Shown here piece after piece: positions 1-6,345 of a stretch of DNA of 13,941 nucleotides. Under the pieces are notes generated by a model. That model made no database searches, was not told where the DNA came from, and saw only the letters and a program-made list of their open reading frames with translations. The stretch is from DASVDK01 sp036381125 [NCBI: Thermodesulfobacteriota bacterium] (lineage in GTDB: Bacteria; DASVDK01): NCBI GenBank assembly GCA_036381125.1, contig DASVDK010000009.1:1-13941 (forward strand), in the 5' to 3' direction. Both the position numbers and the translations under genes were made by a program. Each line of letters begins with the position of its first letter. Position 1 is the first letter of the stretch.

Positions 1-484
1 CGCAGCGCGGGCAGACGAGCCGCGCCGGGTCGGCCGGCTCGGGGATCGCCACGAGGTCGCGCGAGCACCCGGCCGCGCAGCGCATCAGGTCGAGGTTGCC
101 GTGGACCTGGTAGGTGCGGGCGGGGCTGTTGCCGGCCCGCAGGTGGAGGCCGTCCACGTTCTGCGTGACGAGGAGGAAGCGGTCGCCGAGCGCGGCCTCG
201 AGCCGGGCGAGCGCCAGGTGGGCCGCGTTGGGAGCGGCCGCGCGGCAGACCGCGCGGCGGTGGAGGTACCAGCCCCACACGTCGTCCGGCATGGCGTCGA
301 AGGCGGCCCGCGTGGCCAGCTCCATCGGCCGGTAGTGGCGCGAGCCGACGCGCCAGTAGCCGTCTGGCCCGCGGAACGTCGGGATCCCGCTCTCCGCCGA
401 GACGCCGGCGCCGGTGAGCGCCACGAGCGGCCCCGATCCCGCGGCGGCCCGTTCGATCAGCTCCTCGAGTCGCCCGTCCGTCAC
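1..484 (-). CDS. Sir2-family NAD-dependent protein deacylase (sirtuin), 3' part cut by the window edge
   Basis: Sirtuins remove acyl groups from lysines, consuming NAD+ and releasing nicotinamide and O-acyl-ADP-ribose. The 161 visible residues show the NAD-binding GAGVSAESGIPTFRG motif (about 25-39), TQNVDGLHLRAG (107-118), catalytic His128 in YQVHGN, and a zinc ribbon with C136/C140 and C158/C161 at the window edge. Tyr73 and Arg76 in GWYLHRR match the YxxR signature of class III sirtuins (CobB/SIRT5), which also act on succinyl- and malonyl-lysine; that substrate range is inferred. The GTG start at 484 gives a normal sirtuin N-terminus. No clear Shine-Dalgarno precedes it, but a TATACT box ends 6 nt upstream, so the message may be leaderless. 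The last third, including the end of the Rossmann fold, lies outside the window. The family call is firm; substrate is not. Confidence 0.93.
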   Translation of the reverse strand, partial: MTDGRLEELIERAAAGSGPLVALTGAGVSAESGIPTFRGPDGYWRVGSRHYRPMELATRAAFDAMPDDVWGWYLHRRAVCRAAAPNAAHLALARLEAALGDRFLLVTQNVDGLHLRAGNSPARTYQVHGNLDLMRCAAGCSRDLVAIPEPADPARLVCPRC

Positions 485-490
485 GCGCCA

Positions 491-496
491 AGTATA
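491..496 (-). promoter_or_regulatory. Candidate -10 box (TATACT) for the sirtuin gene
   Basis: Read on the minus strand this is TATACT, one mismatch from TATAAT, in an otherwise very GC-rich stretch. It ends 6 nt before the GTG start at 484, so transcription would begin at or next to the start codon. No good -35 is visible 17 nt upstream. On the plus strand the overlapping TATACC (493-498) could serve the divergent small gene at 533. Spacing and sequence are seen; promoter function is inferred. Confidence 0.4.
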
Positions 497-532
497 CCGG
501 GAGCCGGCGCGCGTCTCGCAGGCGCGGCCGGC

Positions 533-667
533 GTGCCGATCGGCTACGCGCTCCTCGTGCTGGGCGCCCTGCTCTTCGCGGCCGGGCTCGTCACCGGCAA
601 CGTCTGGCTGATCGCACCGGGGCTCGTCCTGGTCCCGGTCGGCTTCGTGACGGGCCTGCGCCGTTAG
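533..667 (+). CDS. Small two-helix membrane protein, 44 aa, function unknown
   Basis: Translation from the GTG at 533 gives a 44-residue, almost wholly hydrophobic protein. It has two short membrane spans, about residues 4-18 (YALLVLGALLFAAGL) and 22-40, with a Gly/Asn turn between and a basic LRR end, so the C-terminus is probably cytoplasmic. The Shine-Dalgarno is weak (AGG about 10 nt upstream). Support comes from the hydrophobic pattern in this frame only and from the stop (665-667), which overlaps the stop of the convergent thioesterase gene by 4 nt, as expected for two real genes packed tightly. The reading frame is open further upstream, but that part is Arg/Pro/Gly-rich shadow of the sirtuin gene. 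I do not recognise a family. Confidence 0.45.
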   Translation: MPIGYALLVLGALLFAAGLVTGNVWLIAPGLVLVPVGFVTGLRR

Positions 668-1107
668 ACCCGGATCCGCTCGAGGGCGGCGCGCATCGCC
701 TCGGGCACCGGGACCGGGCGCCGGGAGCGCCGGTCGACGTACACGTGGACGAAGTGGCCGCGCGCGGCCGTCTCGCTCGCCTCGTTGCGGAAGATGCCGA
801 CCTCGTAGCGCACGCTGCTCGTGCCGACGTGCGTCACCGCGAGCCCGGCGTCCACGACGTCTGGGAAGGCGATCGCCGTGAAGTAGTGGCAGCGCGTCTC
901 CACGACGAGGCCGATCACGGGGCTCGTGCGCGGGTCGAGCACCCCGGCCGACACGAGGTACCCGTTCACCACGGTGTCGAAGAACGAGTAGTAGACGACG
1001 TTGTTCACGTGGCCGTACACATCGTCGTCCATCCAGCGGGTGGTGATCCTCGCGAAGTGCCGGTAGCGCTCGCGTCCCACGGGCCTCGGCCGCTCGTCGT
1101 GCGTCAT
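664..1107 (-). CDS. Acyl-CoA thioesterase, 4HBT/YbgC-FadM hotdog family
   Basis: This family hydrolyses acyl-CoA thioesters in the cytoplasm, and homologues act on short-chain, hydroxybenzoyl- or long-chain acyl-CoA. The 147-aa product has the usual length for a single hotdog domain. The family signature lies at residues 24-36 (RWMDDDVYGHVNN), with the catalytic-type Asp at 27-29 and the GHVNN turn that binds the thioester. The central part (about 60-125) shows the alternating beta pattern of the fold, including HVGTSSVRYEVGIF. The ATG at 1107 has GGAGG about 10 nt upstream. The open frame runs far upstream, but that is shadow of the efflux genes. The gene stands alone, converging on the 44-aa membrane gene with a 4-nt stop overlap. 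Substrate cannot be told from sequence. Confidence 0.92.
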   Translation of the reverse strand: MTHDERPRPVGRERYRHFARITTRWMDDDVYGHVNNVVYYSFFDTVVNGYLVSAGVLDPRTSPVIGLVVETRCHYFTAIAFPDVVDAGLAVTHVGTSSVRYEVGIFRNEASETAARGHFVHVYVDRRSRRPVPVPEAMRAALERIRV

Positions 1108-1416
1108 GTGTCGCCTGCCTCCGCAAGGCCGAGAGCGTAGCCGTGCGGCGCCGAGCCGTAAAGGCGGCCCGCGGTCCGGGAGGCGACCGTCCCTCGGCCG
1201 TCCGGCTGCCGAGCCGGAGCGGTCCGGGAGCCGCCGTCGAGCCGACGCCGGCCCCGCCGCGCGCGGACGCCCGCTTTCCGCTATTCTTCGACCACCGCGC
1301 GAATCGGCCCCGCTTACGCGATCTGGACCACCATACGACCGCCCCGAGCCTCCATCGCCGTGGGCGGACCCGTTTCCCGCGCACGAGCCGTACACCGCCT
1401 GCTGGAGACCGATCCG
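1108..1416. other. Intergenic region between the divergent thioesterase and efflux genes (309 bp)
   Basis: No convincing gene is visible on either strand. It must hold the promoters of both flanking genes. A TATTCT box at 1282-1287, in the only locally AT-richer patch, is the best -10 candidate toward the efflux operon, but no matching -35 is seen. A perfect hairpin with 7-bp arms (TCCGGCT 1201-1207, AGCCGGA 1212-1218) and a GCCG loop could be an operator or RNA structure. No regulator gene is present. Confidence 0.5.
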
Positions 1417-2523
1417 ATGCCCCGACGCCCGAGTCCCGCGCGGAGCGTGCTCGGTCTGCTCGCCGCCCTGCTCCTTTCGACCCCCCTCGCGGCGTGCCAG
1501 CGCGAGCCGGCCCAGGCGACCGCCGGCCGGGCACCCGCCGGCGTACCGGTCAGGCTGGCCACCGTCCAGGAGACCGACATCCAGGACTGGACCGAGTACG
1601 TTGCCACTCTCAAGTCCCGACGCTCGGTCACGCTGCAGCCCCAGGTGGACGGCCGGATCCAGCGCATCCTCGTGCACCCCGGCGCGAGGGTGAAGGCGGG
1701 CGACCCGATCCTCCAGCTCGACGCCTCGAAGCAGCAGGCCACGCTCCGCGGCCAGCAGGCCGCCCTCGTCTCCCGTCGGGCCACGCTCGAGTTCGACCGG
1801 CAGCAGTACGAACGCCTCTCCCGGCTCTACAAGGACGGCGTGGTGAGCCGGCAGCAGCTCGACCAGGCCAGGTCCACCCTCGAGGCGACGCGGGCCGATG
1901 TCGACGCGCTCGAGGCCCAGGTGCGGGAGCAGGCGGTCCAGCTCCGCTACTTCCGCGTCACGGCCCCCTCCGACGGCATCATCGGCGACATCCCGGTGCG
2001 CGAAGGGGACTACGTGACGACCTCGACGGTCCTCACGACGCTCGACCAGAACCTGGCGCTCGAGGTGAACGTGTCGGTCCCCATCGAGCGGGCGCGGGAA
2101 CTCGCCATCGGGATGCCGGTGCTCCTCGTCGACCGGGAGGGGAAGACGATCGCGACCTCCCGCATCAGCTTCGTCTCGCCCCAGGTGAACGACGCGACCC
2201 AGTCGGTCCTCGTCAAGACGATCGTGGAGAACACGACCGGCGACCTGAGGACCGAGCAGTTCGTCCGCGCGCGCATCGTCTGGCAGACGCGCAAGGGCCC
2301 GGTCGTGCCGACGGCGGCCGTCACCCGCCTCAACGGGCAGCCGTTCGCCTTCGTGGCCGAGGAGGACGGCGGCACGCTCGTCGCCCGGCAGCGGCCGATC
2401 GAGGTGGGCACCATCATCGGCAACGACTACGTGGTCCTCGAGGGGATCGAGCCGGGCGACCGGGTCGTCGTGTCGGGCATCCAGAAGCTCCGCGACGGCA
2501 CGCCGCTCGCGCCCGAGTCGTAA
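1417..2523 (+). CDS. RND efflux periplasmic adaptor (membrane fusion protein, AcrA/MexA-like lipoprotein)
   Basis: The adaptor bridges an inner-membrane RND permease to an outer-membrane channel. The 368-aa product starts at ATG 1417, 9 nt after GGAG; this start gives a short basic n-region, a hydrophobic core (11-22) and a lipobox LAAC with Cys27 as the lipidated residue. An earlier in-frame ATG at 1360 would bury the signal peptide and is not used here. Domain order is classic: a lipoyl half (about 70-105, with QPQVDGRIQRILVHPGARVKAGDPILQ split by the hairpin), an alpha-helical hairpin rich in Gln/Arg/Leu (105-175), the second lipoyl half (180-210, TAPSDGIIGDIPVREGDYV), a beta-barrel (215-290) and a membrane-proximal domain (295-365). 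The permease gene follows 7 bp downstream, so the two are co-transcribed. Confidence 0.95.
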   Translation: MPRRPSPARSVLGLLAALLLSTPLAACQREPAQATAGRAPAGVPVRLATVQETDIQDWTEYVATLKSRRSVTLQPQVDGRIQRILVHPGARVKAGDPILQLDASKQQATLRGQQAALVSRRATLEFDRQQYERLSRLYKDGVVSRQQLDQARSTLEATRADVDALEAQVREQAVQLRYFRVTAPSDGIIGDIPVREGDYVTTSTVLTTLDQNLALEVNVSVPIERARELAIGMPVLLVDREGKTIATSRISFVSPQVNDATQSVLVKTIVENTTGDLRTEQFVRARIVWQTRKGPVVPTAAVTRLNGQPFAFVAEEDGGTLVARQRPIEVGTIIGNDYVVLEGIEPGDRVVVSGIQKLRDGTPLAPES

Positions 2524-2530
2524 GGGCCCC

Positions 2531-5500
2531 ATGTTCGTCGACTTCTTCATCCGCCGGCCGATCTTCGCCTCGGTCTGCTCGCTGCTCATCATCCTCGCCG
2601 GCGCCGTGAGCATCCCGATCCTGCCGATCGCCCAGTACCCTGAGCTTGCGCCGCCGCAGGTGAACGTCTCCGCGGTCTACACCGGCGCGAACGCGCAGGT
2701 GGTCGAGTCGGCCGTCACGATCCCCCTCGAGCAGGCGATCAACGGCGTCGAGGGGATGAAGTACATGACCTCCAGCTCGGGCAACGACGGCACGAGCCAG
2801 ATCACCGTCACCTTCGACGTCGGTCGCGACCTCGACCTCGCGGCCGTCGACGTCCAGAACCGGATCTCCCGGGTGGAGGGCCAGCTGCCGCAGACCGTCC
2901 GGGACAACGGCATCCAGGTGAACAAGGCCTCCACCGCCTTCGTCCTCGCCGTCGGCCTCTACGCGGAGAACGGCGAGTACAGCAACCTCTTCCTGAGCAA
3001 CTACGCCGACGTCTACATGGTGGACGCGCTCAAGCGGGTCGAGGGGGTGGGCGAGGTCAGGATCTTCGGCGAGCGGAAATACGCCATGCGGATCTGGCTC
3101 GATCCGCAGCGGCTCGCCGCGCGCAACCTCACCGCGCCGGACGTGGTCGGCGCCCTTCGCGAGCAGAACGTCCTCGTCCCGGCGGGGCAGGTCGGCCAGG
3201 CGCCGGCCGTACCCGGACAGCAGTACCAGATCACGGTGCGCGCGCAGGGGCGGCTCACGGACCCGGAGGAGTTCGGGCGGATCGTCCTCAAGACGGGCGA
3301 CGACGGGACGCTCGTGCAGCTCAAGGACGTCGGCCGGGTGGAGCTCGGCGCCGAGAACTACAACAGCGTCCTGCGCTTCAACGGCTACGAAGGGGTCGGC
3401 CTCGGCGTCATCCAGCTTGCGACCGCCAACGCCCTCGAGGTGGAGCGCAACGTGCGGGCCGAGCTCGAGCGGCTCGCGCAGAGCTTTCCGCCCGGCATGC
3501 AGTACGCCATCGCGTTCAACACGACGACCGTCATCGCGGAGTCGATCCGGGAGGTCGTGACGACGCTCTTCGAGGCGATCGCCCTCGTCATCCTCGTGAT
3601 CTTCGTCTTCCTCCAGACCTGGCGGGCGACGGTCATCCCGGCCATCACGATCCCGGTGTCGCTCGTCGGCACCTTCGCCTTCGTGAAGCTCTTCGGCTTC
3701 TCCATCAACACGCTCACCCTCTTCGGCCTGACGTTGGCGACCGGCCTCGTCGTGGACGACGCCATCGTCGTCATCGAGAACATCGAGCGCCACATCCACG
3801 ACAAGCGGGAGAGCCCGAGGGTGGCGTCGTCGCGCGCGATGGGCGAGGTGACCGGCGCCGTCATCGCCATGTCGCTCGTCGTCATCGCGGTCTTCGTGCC
3901 GGTCGCCTTCTTCCCGGGGACGGCGGGGCGGCTCTACAACCAGTTCGCGCTCACGATCGCCTTCTCGATCGCGCTGTCGACCTTCAACGCCCTCACGCTC
4001 ACGCCGGCCCTCTCGGCGCTCCTCCTCGCGCCGGGCGGCGCGAAGACGCGCGGCGTCTTCGGCTGGGTGAACCGGGTGATCGCCGCCTCGACGGACGGCT
4101 ACGTCCGGTCGCTGCGCCGGCTGCTGCGGCTGCGGCTCGCGATGCTCGGCGCCTTCGCGGTGCTCCTGCTCCTCACCTGGTGGGTCTACCGCCTCGTCCC
4201 GACGAGCTTCGTGCCCGAGGACGACCAGGGGTACTTCATCACGCAGGTCCAGGCGCCGGCCGGGACGTCGCTCCAGTACACGACCGACGTGGCCAAGAAG
4301 GTGGAGGCGATCCTCGGCGAGGAGGACGAGGTGCAGGCAACCTTCGCCGCCATCGGCTTCAGCTTCGGCGGATCGGCGCCCAACAAGGCGCTGGTCTTCT
4401 CGCCGCTCAGGCCGATGGACGAGCGCACCGAGCCGGACGAGAAGGCCGCGGCCGTCATCAACCGGGTGCGGGGGCGGATGCTCGCCCTGCCCGACGCGAT
4501 CGTCGTGCCGTTCGGCCCGCCGGCCGTGCGCGGCATCGGGAATTTCGGCGGGTTCCAGTTCCAGGTGCAGGACCGGTCGGGCGGACCGCCCGAGGCGCTC
4601 GCCGCGGCGGTCTCCGGCGTGCTGGGGGAGGGGAACCAGCAGCCCGGCCTGCGCGGGCTCTTCACCGCCTTCACGGCCAACGACCCGCAGTTCCTCGTCT
4701 CGATCGACCGCGAGAAGGCCAAGGCGCTCGGCGTGCCGCTCTCGGACATCGCCGCCACGCTGCAGGTGTACATGGGCTCGCAGCACGTCAACGACTTCGA
4801 GTTCAACAACCGGTCGTACCGCGTCTACGTGCAGGCGGACCGGCAGTTCCGGGCGAGCCCCAGGGACATCAAGGAGTTCTACGTGCGGTCGGGCTCGGGC
4901 GACATGATCCCGCTCGACAACCTCGTGACGATCCGCGAGGTCACGGCGCCGCAGACCATCAACCACTTCAACCTCTTCCGGTCGGCCGAGATCATCGGCG
5001 CCGCCGCGCCCGGCTACAGCTCCGGCGAGGCCATCGCGGCGATGGAGGAGACGGCTCGCCGGGTGCTCCCCCAGGGGATGACCTATGCCTGGTCGGGCCT
5101 CGCCCTCGAGGAGATCGAGGCGGGGCGGACGGCGCTCGTCATCTTCGGGCTCGGCGTCCTGGTCGTCTTCCTGGTTCTCGCGGCGCAGTACGAGAGCTGG
5201 GTGCTGCCCGGCATCGTCATGCTCGCCGTCCCGGTCGCCATCCTCGGCGCCCTCGGCGCGCAGCTGCTGCGCGGCTTCGACAACGACGTCTTCTGCCAGA
5301 TCGGCCTGGTCCTCCTGATCGGGCTCGCGGCGCGCAACGCCATCCTGATCGTCGAGTTCGCCGAGCAGCTCCGGGCCCGGGGCGAGGGGCTCGTCGACGC
5401 AACCATCGAGGCCTCGAGGCTCCGCCTGCGCCCGATCCTCATGACCTCCTTCGCCTTCATCCTCGGCCTCCTGCCGCTCGTCTTCGCGAGCGGTGCCGGG

Positions 5501-5674
5501 TCGGTCGCCCGCAACTCGCTGGGGACCGCGGTGGCCGGCGGGATGCTCGTGTCGACGCTGCTCAACCTCTTCCTGATCCCGGTGCTCTACCTGATCGTGG
5601 AGGGGCTCAGGGAACGGGTCCTCGGGGCGAAGGCGTACGAGGCGCGGCACGAGACGCCCGGCGGCGAGGGGTAG
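2531..5674 (+). CDS. RND multidrug efflux permease, HAE-1 family (AcrB/MexB-like)
   Basis: This is a trimeric inner-membrane proton/drug antiporter that hands substrates to the adaptor and an outer-membrane duct. At 1047 aa it matches AcrB (1049). The N-terminus MFVDFFIRRPIFA is the canonical cytoplasmic amphipathic start, and a first span lies at about 12-30. Two large periplasmic loops (about 35-335 and 560-865) each precede a bundle of membrane spans, giving the usual 12. The proton-relay pair Asp409-Asp410 sits in GLVVDDAIVVIEN (AcrB D407/D408). The TM10 position of AcrB Lys940 is Arg935 here (GLAARNAILIVEF). The RLRPILMTS stretch of TM11 is kept. Shine-Dalgarno AAGGG overlaps the adaptor stop, implying coupling. 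No TolC/OprM-type gene follows, so the outer-membrane partner is encoded elsewhere. The substrate is unknown. Confidence 0.96.
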   Translation: MFVDFFIRRPIFASVCSLLIILAGAVSIPILPIAQYPELAPPQVNVSAVYTGANAQVVESAVTIPLEQAINGVEGMKYMTSSSGNDGTSQITVTFDVGRDLDLAAVDVQNRISRVEGQLPQTVRDNGIQVNKASTAFVLAVGLYAENGEYSNLFLSNYADVYMVDALKRVEGVGEVRIFGERKYAMRIWLDPQRLAARNLTAPDVVGALREQNVLVPAGQVGQAPAVPGQQYQITVRAQGRLTDPEEFGRIVLKTGDDGTLVQLKDVGRVELGAENYNSVLRFNGYEGVGLGVIQLATANALEVERNVRAELERLAQSFPPGMQYAIAFNTTTVIAESIREVVTTLFEAIALVILVIFVFLQTWRATVIPAITIPVSLVGTFAFVKLFGFSINTLTLFGLTLATGLVVDDAIVVIENIERHIHDKRESPRVASSRAMGEVTGAVIAMSLVVIAVFVPVAFFPGTAGRLYNQFALTIAFSIALSTFNALTLTPALSALLLAPGGAKTRGVFGWVNRVIAASTDGYVRSLRRLLRLRLAMLGAFAVLLLLTWWVYRLVPTSFVPEDDQGYFITQVQAPAGTSLQYTTDVAKKVEAILGEEDEVQATFAAIGFSFGGSAPNKALVFSPLRPMDERTEPDEKAAAVINRVRGRMLALPDAIVVPFGPPAVRGIGNFGGFQFQVQDRSGGPPEALAAAVSGVLGEGNQQPGLRGLFTAFTANDPQFLVSIDREKAKALGVPLSDIAATLQVYMGSQHVNDFEFNNRSYRVYVQADRQFRASPRDIKEFYVRSGSGDMIPLDNLVTIREVTAPQTINHFNLFRSAEIIGAAAPGYSSGEAIAAMEETARRVLPQGMTYAWSGLALEEIEAGRTALVIFGLGVLVVFLVLAAQYESWVLPGIVMLAVPVAILGALGAQLLRGFDNDVFCQIGLVLLIGLAARNAILIVEFAEQLRARGEGLVDATIEASRLRLRPILMTSFAFILGLLPLVFASGAGSVARNSLGTAVAGGMLVSTLLNLFLIPVLYLIVEGLRERVLGAKAYEARHETPGGEG

Positions 5675-5729
5675 CCGCACTCGCCTGCCCGCGGCCTCGC
5701 TCCGCGAGCTACGCATTCCCCGGTTTTGC

Positions 5730-5759
5730 TTGACGAGCGATCCCTATTCGGCATATACG
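5730..5759 (+). promoter_or_regulatory. Candidate sigma70-type promoter downstream of the efflux operon
   Basis: TTGACG (5730-5735), an 18-nt spacer and TATACG (5754-5759) lie in a locally AT-rich patch after the permease gene. Transcription would begin near 5766 and run through a leader of about 180 nt to the small membrane-protein gene at 5947. No credible ORF is seen in the leader. A CTGAC/GTCAG hairpin lies within it near 5830-5845. Between the permease stop (5674) and this box there is a short CTCGC/GCGAG hairpin (5696-5708) without a T-run, so a terminator is not established. Confidence 0.5.
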
Positions 5760-5946
5760 GCCTGGCGATGCTCGTGGTCCCGGCGACGGCCTCGGCTCGC
5801 GCGCCTGCGATCTCGCCTGGCCTCGAGCGGCTGACGCCGGGTCAGGCGGCGGGCGTCGCGAGGACGTCGAGTTATCCAGGTCAGCCTGATTGGCGTCGGC
5901 CGCGCGTCAGATCGATTGAGCAGGTCGATGTGGAGGGAGACGCACC

Positions 5947-6231
5947 ATGGTTATCCGACGGGTCGGTCCGTTGTCCTGCGGGAAGGTCGGCGGCATCCTC
6001 TATGCCATCCTCGGACTCATCTTCGGCGCCGGCATGTCCCTCGTTTCCTGGCTGCACGTTGCGTCTGGCGAGGCCGAGGGCACCGGGGTGCCGGCGCTGT
6101 TCGGGGTAGCCGCCGTGGTGCTCCTCCCGATCTTCTACGGCGCCGTGGGCTTCGTTGGCAGCCTGCTCATGGCAGCCCTGTACAACGGGGTGGTGCGGCT
6201 CGTTGGCGGCCTCACCGTCGAGGTCGAGTAA
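5947..6231 (+). CDS. Small membrane protein, 94 aa, possibly DUF3566-like; function unknown
   Basis: The ATG at 5947 has an excellent Shine-Dalgarno (GGAGGGAGA, about 8 nt upstream). The protein has a short basic N-terminus (VIRRVGPLSCGKVGG), a first membrane span at about 14-36 and a second at about 50-80 (LFGVAAVVLLPIFYGAVGFV onward). It ends in a conserved-looking acidic VGGLTVEVE tail. From memory, small proteins of the pattern RVGPLSxxKxxGxLYAxLGLIFG plus LPIFYGxxGF and a GGxxVEVE end occur widely in GC-rich bacteria and some are labelled DUF3566; I could not verify that assignment. The gene lies between the efflux operon and another membrane gene, with an attC-like inverted repeat starting 26 nt after its stop. 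It is a sound gene call with unknown role. Confidence 0.8.
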   Translation: MVIRRVGPLSCGKVGGILYAILGLIFGAGMSLVSWLHVASGEAEGTGVPALFGVAAVVLLPIFYGAVGFVGSLLMAALYNGVVRLVGGLTVEVE

Positions 6232-6256
6232 AGCGCGCAGCGGCACCGGCGATGGC

Positions 6257-6334
6257 GGCCAACGGCGCGTTGGAGCGGCCCGGCGCCGCAAGCGCGTGAC
6301 GGATGCGCCGGCCGCTCGACGCAGGCACTGGACC
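6257..6334 (+). repeat. Long imperfect inverted repeat resembling a degenerate integron attC site
   Basis: The left arm (6267-6286) and right arm (6305-6322) pair over 17 Watson-Crick bases plus one G-T wobble: GCGT/ACGC, GAGCGGCC/GGCCGCTC and GGCGC/GCGCC. There are two single unpaired bases, G6272 and C6281, both on the left arm, and an 18-nt loop. Outside the left arm is GGCCAAC (6257-6263), one base from the attC R'' consensus RYYYAAC. The expected R' box after the right arm is only ACTGGACC (6327-6334), lacking the GTT core. attC sites characteristically have such arms with extrahelical bases and lie between same-direction genes. No integrase or second site is visible, so the identity is tentative; the hairpin itself is certain. 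Confidence 0.45.
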
Positions 6335-6345
6335 GGCAGGGCAAC

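Noticed and set aside
1360-1416. Earlier ATG for the efflux adaptor
   Set aside because: It would put 19 residues before a classic lipoprotein signal peptide; the ATG at 1417 has a good Shine-Dalgarno.
1108-2613. Upstream extension of the thioesterase frame to about 2613
   Set aside because: The extra sequence has no family similarity and overlaps the efflux genes antisense; the ATG at 1107 with GGAGG gives a normal 147-aa protein.
2414-5716. 1100-codon open frame on the minus strand opposite the RND permease
   Set aside because: It is the antisense shadow of a certain gene in high-GC DNA: product rich in Arg/Glu/Asp/Val with no domain, while the plus strand encodes a complete AcrB-like protein.
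5696-5727. Intrinsic terminator after the permease gene
   Set aside because: The hairpin has only a 5-bp stem and the nearest T-run is 15 nt away, separated by GC-rich sequence.
5800-5860. Possible second attC-like site before the 94-aa gene (GAGCGGCTGACGC followed by GTCAGGC)
   Set aside because: It resembles the right half of an attC, but no complementary left arm occurs upstream; only a short CTGAC/GTCAG hairpin forms.
5726-6109. 127-aa ORF overlapping the 94-aa gene
   Set aside because: No ribosome site and an out-of-frame Arg/Ser/Pro-rich product; the overlapping 94-aa gene has a strong site and clear membrane spans.
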